This document shows positions 5,543-7,834 of a stretch of 7,834 nucleotides of DNA, piece after piece. Both the position numbers and the translations under genes were made by a program. Source of the stretch: JANXLS01 sp038227045 (GTDB lineage: Bacteria > Planctomycetota > SZUA-567 > H5-PLA8); NCBI GenBank assembly GCA_038227045.1, contig JBBRQD010000186.1, forward strand, positions 1-7,834, given 5' to 3'. The notes under the pieces are model-generated. The model was not told the origin of the DNA and did no database searches. It saw only the letters and a program-made list of their open reading frames with translations. Position 1 is the stretch's first letter. Each line of letters begins with the position of its first letter.

Positions 5543-7621
5543 ATGGCCGCCCCAGCAAAGACTGTCGATATCGATAACCTGTGCGTGAACACGATCCGCA
5601 CACTTTCCATGGACGCGGTGCAAGCCGCTAATTCCGGGCATCCGGGTACGCCGATGGCAATGGCGCCGGTCGCTTACACGGTGTGGCAGCGCAAGCTGCG
5701 CTTCAATCCCGAAGACCCGGTGTGGTTCAACCGCGACCGCTTCGTGCTGTCGATGGGCCACGCATCGATGCTGCTGTATTCGATGCTGCATTTGACGGGA
5801 GTCAAATCCGTCAATTCAGCCTACGAAAGCGGCGGCACGCCGACCGTTGCGCTCGAGGATATCAAGCGCTTCCGGCAGCTCGACAGCAAATGTCCCGGCC
5901 ATCCGGAATACCATTGGACGTCGGGCGTCGAAACCACCACCGGCCCGCTCGGCCAGGGTTTTGCGACCAGCGTCGGCATGGCGATGGCTCAGAAGTGGAT
6001 GGCGTCGTACTTCAACAAGCCCGGTTTCGAATTGATCAATTACCGCATCTTCGCGCTGGGCGGCGACGGCTGCATGATGGAAGGCGGCGCGAGCGAAGCG
6101 GCGTCGCTGGCCGGCCATCTCAAGCTCGGCAACCTCTGCTGGATTTACGACAACAATCACATCACCATCGAAGGCAACACGTCGTGGGCGTTCAGCGAAG
6201 ATGTCGCGACGCGCTTCATTGCGTATGGCTGGAACGTCGTCCGTGTTGGCGATGCGAACGATCTGGAGCGCCTGACGGGCGCGTTGAACGTCGCCGAAAA
6301 CACGCACGATCGCCCGACTCTGATCATCGTCGACAGTCACATCGCCTGGGGCGCGCCGAGCAAGCAGGACACGCACGCGGCGCACGGCGAACCGCTGGGC
6401 GAAGAAGAAATCAAAGGCACGAAGCGCAATTACGGCTGGCCGGAAGACGCGAAATTCCTCGTTCCGGACGGCGTGTACGACCATTTCAAAGCCAACATGG
6501 GCAAGCGCGGTGCGGCGGCGCAGGCCGCCTGGAATACGCTCTTTAGCGAGTACAAAAAAGCGTTCCCTGAATTGGCGGAGAACCTGCATTTGATGCAAGT
6601 CCGCGAACTTCCGAAGAATTGGGCGAAGGACATTCCGGTGTTCCCAGCCGATCCGAAGGGCGTGGCCGGACGCGACGCGTCGGCCAAGGTGTTGAACGCG
6701 GTCGCGAAGAATGTGCCGTGGCTGATTGGCGGTTCCGCCGATTTGGCGCCGTCGACGAAGACGCGATTGACATTCGAAGGCGCGGGCGACTTCACCGCGA
6801 CGACTCCGGGTGGCCGCAATTTCCATTTCGGCGTGCGCGAACTGGGCATGGGCGCGTGCTTGAACGGCATGGCGGTCAGCAAACTGCGGCCGTACGGCTC
6901 GGGCTTCATGGTCTTCAGCGATTTCTGCAAGCCGACGATTCGCCTCAGCGCGATCATGGAAATCCCGGCATTGTACATCTTCACGCACGATTCGATCGGG
7001 GTCGGCGAAGACGGCCCGACGCATCAGCCAATTGAGCACTTGATTTCAATGCGCGCGATTCCGGGCTTGATCGTGATGCGCCCGGGCGACGCGAATGAAG
7101 TCGCCGAAGCGTGGAAAGTGATCATGAATATCAAACACGAACCGGTCGTGCTCGTGTTGAGTCGCCAGAATATGCCGACGCTGGACCGCACCCGGTTTGC
7201 GCCCGCGGAAGGCCTCAAACGCGGCGCGTATGTCCTGATCGATCCGCCGAAAGGCGCGCGCCCCGACTTGATCCTGATGGCGACGGGAACGGAAGTCGGC
7301 CTGGCCGTTGAAGCATACGAGAAGCTCACCGCCGACGGCATCAAGGCCCGCGTGGTCAGCATGCCATCCTGGGAATTGTTCGACCACCAGGACGAAGCCT
7401 ACCGCAATTCGGTTCTGCCCTTCGATGTCAAAGCGCGCATCTCGATTGAAATGGGATCGACGATGGGCTGGCACCGCTATGTGGGCTCGGATGGCATCAT
7501 CATCGGCATGAAGACGTTCGGCGCGTCGGCACCGCTCAAGGAGCTGGCGAAGAAGTTCGGCTTCAGCACGGCGCACGTCCTCGAGCAGGCCAAGGAATTG
7601 TTGCGCGAGAAGGTTCTCTAA
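5543..7621 (+). CDS. tkt: Transketolase
   Basis: This 692-residue thiamine diphosphate enzyme moves two-carbon ketol units between sugar phosphates in the cytoplasmic pentose phosphate pathway (xylulose 5-phosphate donor; ribose 5-phosphate or erythrose 4-phosphate acceptor). All key sites are present: SGHPG with H33, H73, GPLGQG (134-139), the cofactor motif GDGCMMEG (174-181) with D175 and Mg ligands N205 and I207, H278 and H281, GGSADLAPS (396-404), catalytic E433 in VRELGM, and the second signature GEDGPTHQPIE (488-498) with H482, D490 and H494. The pyrimidine, PP and C-terminal domains are complete; it is slightly longer than the 663-residue E. coli enzyme. The aromatic pocket reads F455, F458, F461, with Phe where E. 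coli has Tyr440. The gene is monocistronic: own promoter, divergent neighbour, terminator after the stop. No Calvin-cycle genes are in view, so a housekeeping role is likeliest. Confidence 0.97.
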   Translation: MAAPAKTVDIDNLCVNTIRTLSMDAVQAANSGHPGTPMAMAPVAYTVWQRKLRFNPEDPVWFNRDRFVLSMGHASMLLYSMLHLTGVKSVNSAYESGGTPTVALEDIKRFRQLDSKCPGHPEYHWTSGVETTTGPLGQGFATSVGMAMAQKWMASYFNKPGFELINYRIFALGGDGCMMEGGASEAASLAGHLKLGNLCWIYDNNHITIEGNTSWAFSEDVATRFIAYGWNVVRVGDANDLERLTGALNVAENTHDRPTLIIVDSHIAWGAPSKQDTHAAHGEPLGEEEIKGTKRNYGWPEDAKFLVPDGVYDHFKANMGKRGAAAQAAWNTLFSEYKKAFPELAENLHLMQVRELPKNWAKDIPVFPADPKGVAGRDASAKVLNAVAKNVPWLIGGSADLAPSTKTRLTFEGAGDFTATTPGGRNFHFGVRELGMGACLNGMAVSKLRPYGSGFMVFSDFCKPTIRLSAIMEIPALYIFTHDSIGVGEDGPTHQPIEHLISMRAIPGLIVMRPGDANEVAEAWKVIMNIKHEPVVLVLSRQNMPTLDRTRFAPAEGLKRGAYVLIDPPKGARPDLILMATGTEVGLAVEAYEKLTADGIKARVVSMPSWELFDHQDEAYRNSVLPFDVKARISIEMGSTMGWHRYVGSDGIIIGMKTFGASAPLKELAKKFGFSTAHVLEQAKELLREKVL

Positions 7622-7652
7622 GCCAGTGTCGTGAAAAAATGACTTGCCTACG

Positions 7653-7680
7653 GAAGCCCCGCCATCGCTGGCGGGGTTTC
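7653..7680 (+). terminator. Rho-independent terminator of transketolase
   Basis: CCCCGCCA (7657-7664) pairs perfectly with TGGCGGGG (7669-7676) around a TCGC loop. The stem extends outward through a G/T wobble, two A/T pairs and a G/C pair to 7653 and 7680. T residues at 7677-7679 and TTTATT (7684-7689) follow. It lies 31 bases after the tkt stop codon. Confidence 0.85.
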
Positions 7681-7701
7681 TGCTTTATTGACTCGCGCAT
7701 T

Positions 7702-7834
7702 TCTAAAGCATCATTCTCGCTTGCGGCGGGCGGCGTTGAACTTCGTTGGTCTCGCACGGCGTATCTTCCCAATACGCCTTTGCTCGACCGCCTCGTTCAA
7801 CTTGCCCGGCGCGGCGCGATAATGACGCTTTAGA
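7702..7834. repeat. 133-base imperfect inverted repeat (MITE-like or REP-like palindromic element)
   Basis: The outer arms TCTAAAGCATCATTCTCGC (7702-7720) and GCGATAATGACGCTTTAGA (7816-7834) are complementary at 17 of 19 positions. Further in, CGGGC (7727-7731) pairs with GCCCG (7804-7808), GTTGAAC (7735-7741) with GTTCAAC (7795-7801), GGTC (7748-7751) with GACC (7786-7789), and GGCGTAT (7758-7764) with ATACGCC (7772-7778) around a seven-base loop. The arms are in order and nearly evenly spaced, so the whole segment can fold into one long bulged hairpin. It begins 21 bases after the tkt terminator. The window stops exactly at the end of the outer arm, so the pairing may continue beyond it. 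No transposase is present. Overlapping short reading frames are best explained by the repeat itself. Confidence 0.8.

Noticed and set aside
5816..7039. A 407-codon open frame on the minus strand inside transketolase, and a 291-codon one at 922-1797 inside the PLD gene
   Set aside because: Both are Arg- and Ala-rich mirror frames of GC-rich coding genes, with no family features; the plus-strand proteins carry all conserved motifs.
7711..7833. Minus-strand frame open from the right edge to a TGA at 7713-7711, and plus-strand frame 7639-7833
   Set aside because: Both lie almost wholly within the inverted repeat or terminator and encode basic, featureless peptides.
7702..7834. Integron attC site
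   Set aside because: The length and imperfect pairing fit, but the ends read TCTAAAG and CTTTAGA rather than the RYYYAAC and GTTRRRY core sites, and no integrase or cassette array is present.

Overview
This window reads as ordinary chromosomal DNA from a GC-rich bacterium. It holds four complete protein genes and the open tail of a possible fifth. Nothing identifies the species. Three observations make a non-proteobacterial lineage (PVC-superphylum or Acidobacteria-like) a plausible guess, but only a guess: an unusual membrane domain fused to a phospholipase D-type enzyme, a major facilitator transporter with a large extra loop, and a transketolase with Gram-positive-like motifs around its second signature.

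Layout. Positions 1-186 carry the C-terminal end of a reading frame entering from the left edge; I do not recognise it. After about 230 bases of more AT-rich spacer with no convincing promoter comes a DUF2062-phospholipase D (cardiolipin synthase-like) membrane protein at 418-2316. A 139-base gap with nested inverted repeats and a candidate sigma-70 promoter leads to a 12-TM MFS transporter at 2456-4015. This gene converges, with 18 bases between stop codons, on a minus-strand gene at 4034-5254 for an exported helical-repeat (TPR-like) protein. The 288-base divergent region 5255-5542 holds a candidate promoter for each direction and a perfect 12-base palindrome. Transketolase (tkt) follows at 5543-7621 and ends in a clear intrinsic terminator. 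The last 133 bases (7702-7834) form one long imperfect inverted repeat.

The genes do not form an obvious joint pathway: phospholipid synthesis, solute uptake, an envelope protein of unknown role, and the pentose phosphate pathway. Each appears to have its own promoter. I find no CRISPR array, transposase, integrase, tRNA or rRNA. The least explained element is the 133-base inverted repeat at the right edge, which looks like a small non-coding palindromic element (MITE-like or REP-like). The DUF2062-PLD fusion and the transporter insert are the most unusual protein features. I did not find a convincing new multi-gene system.
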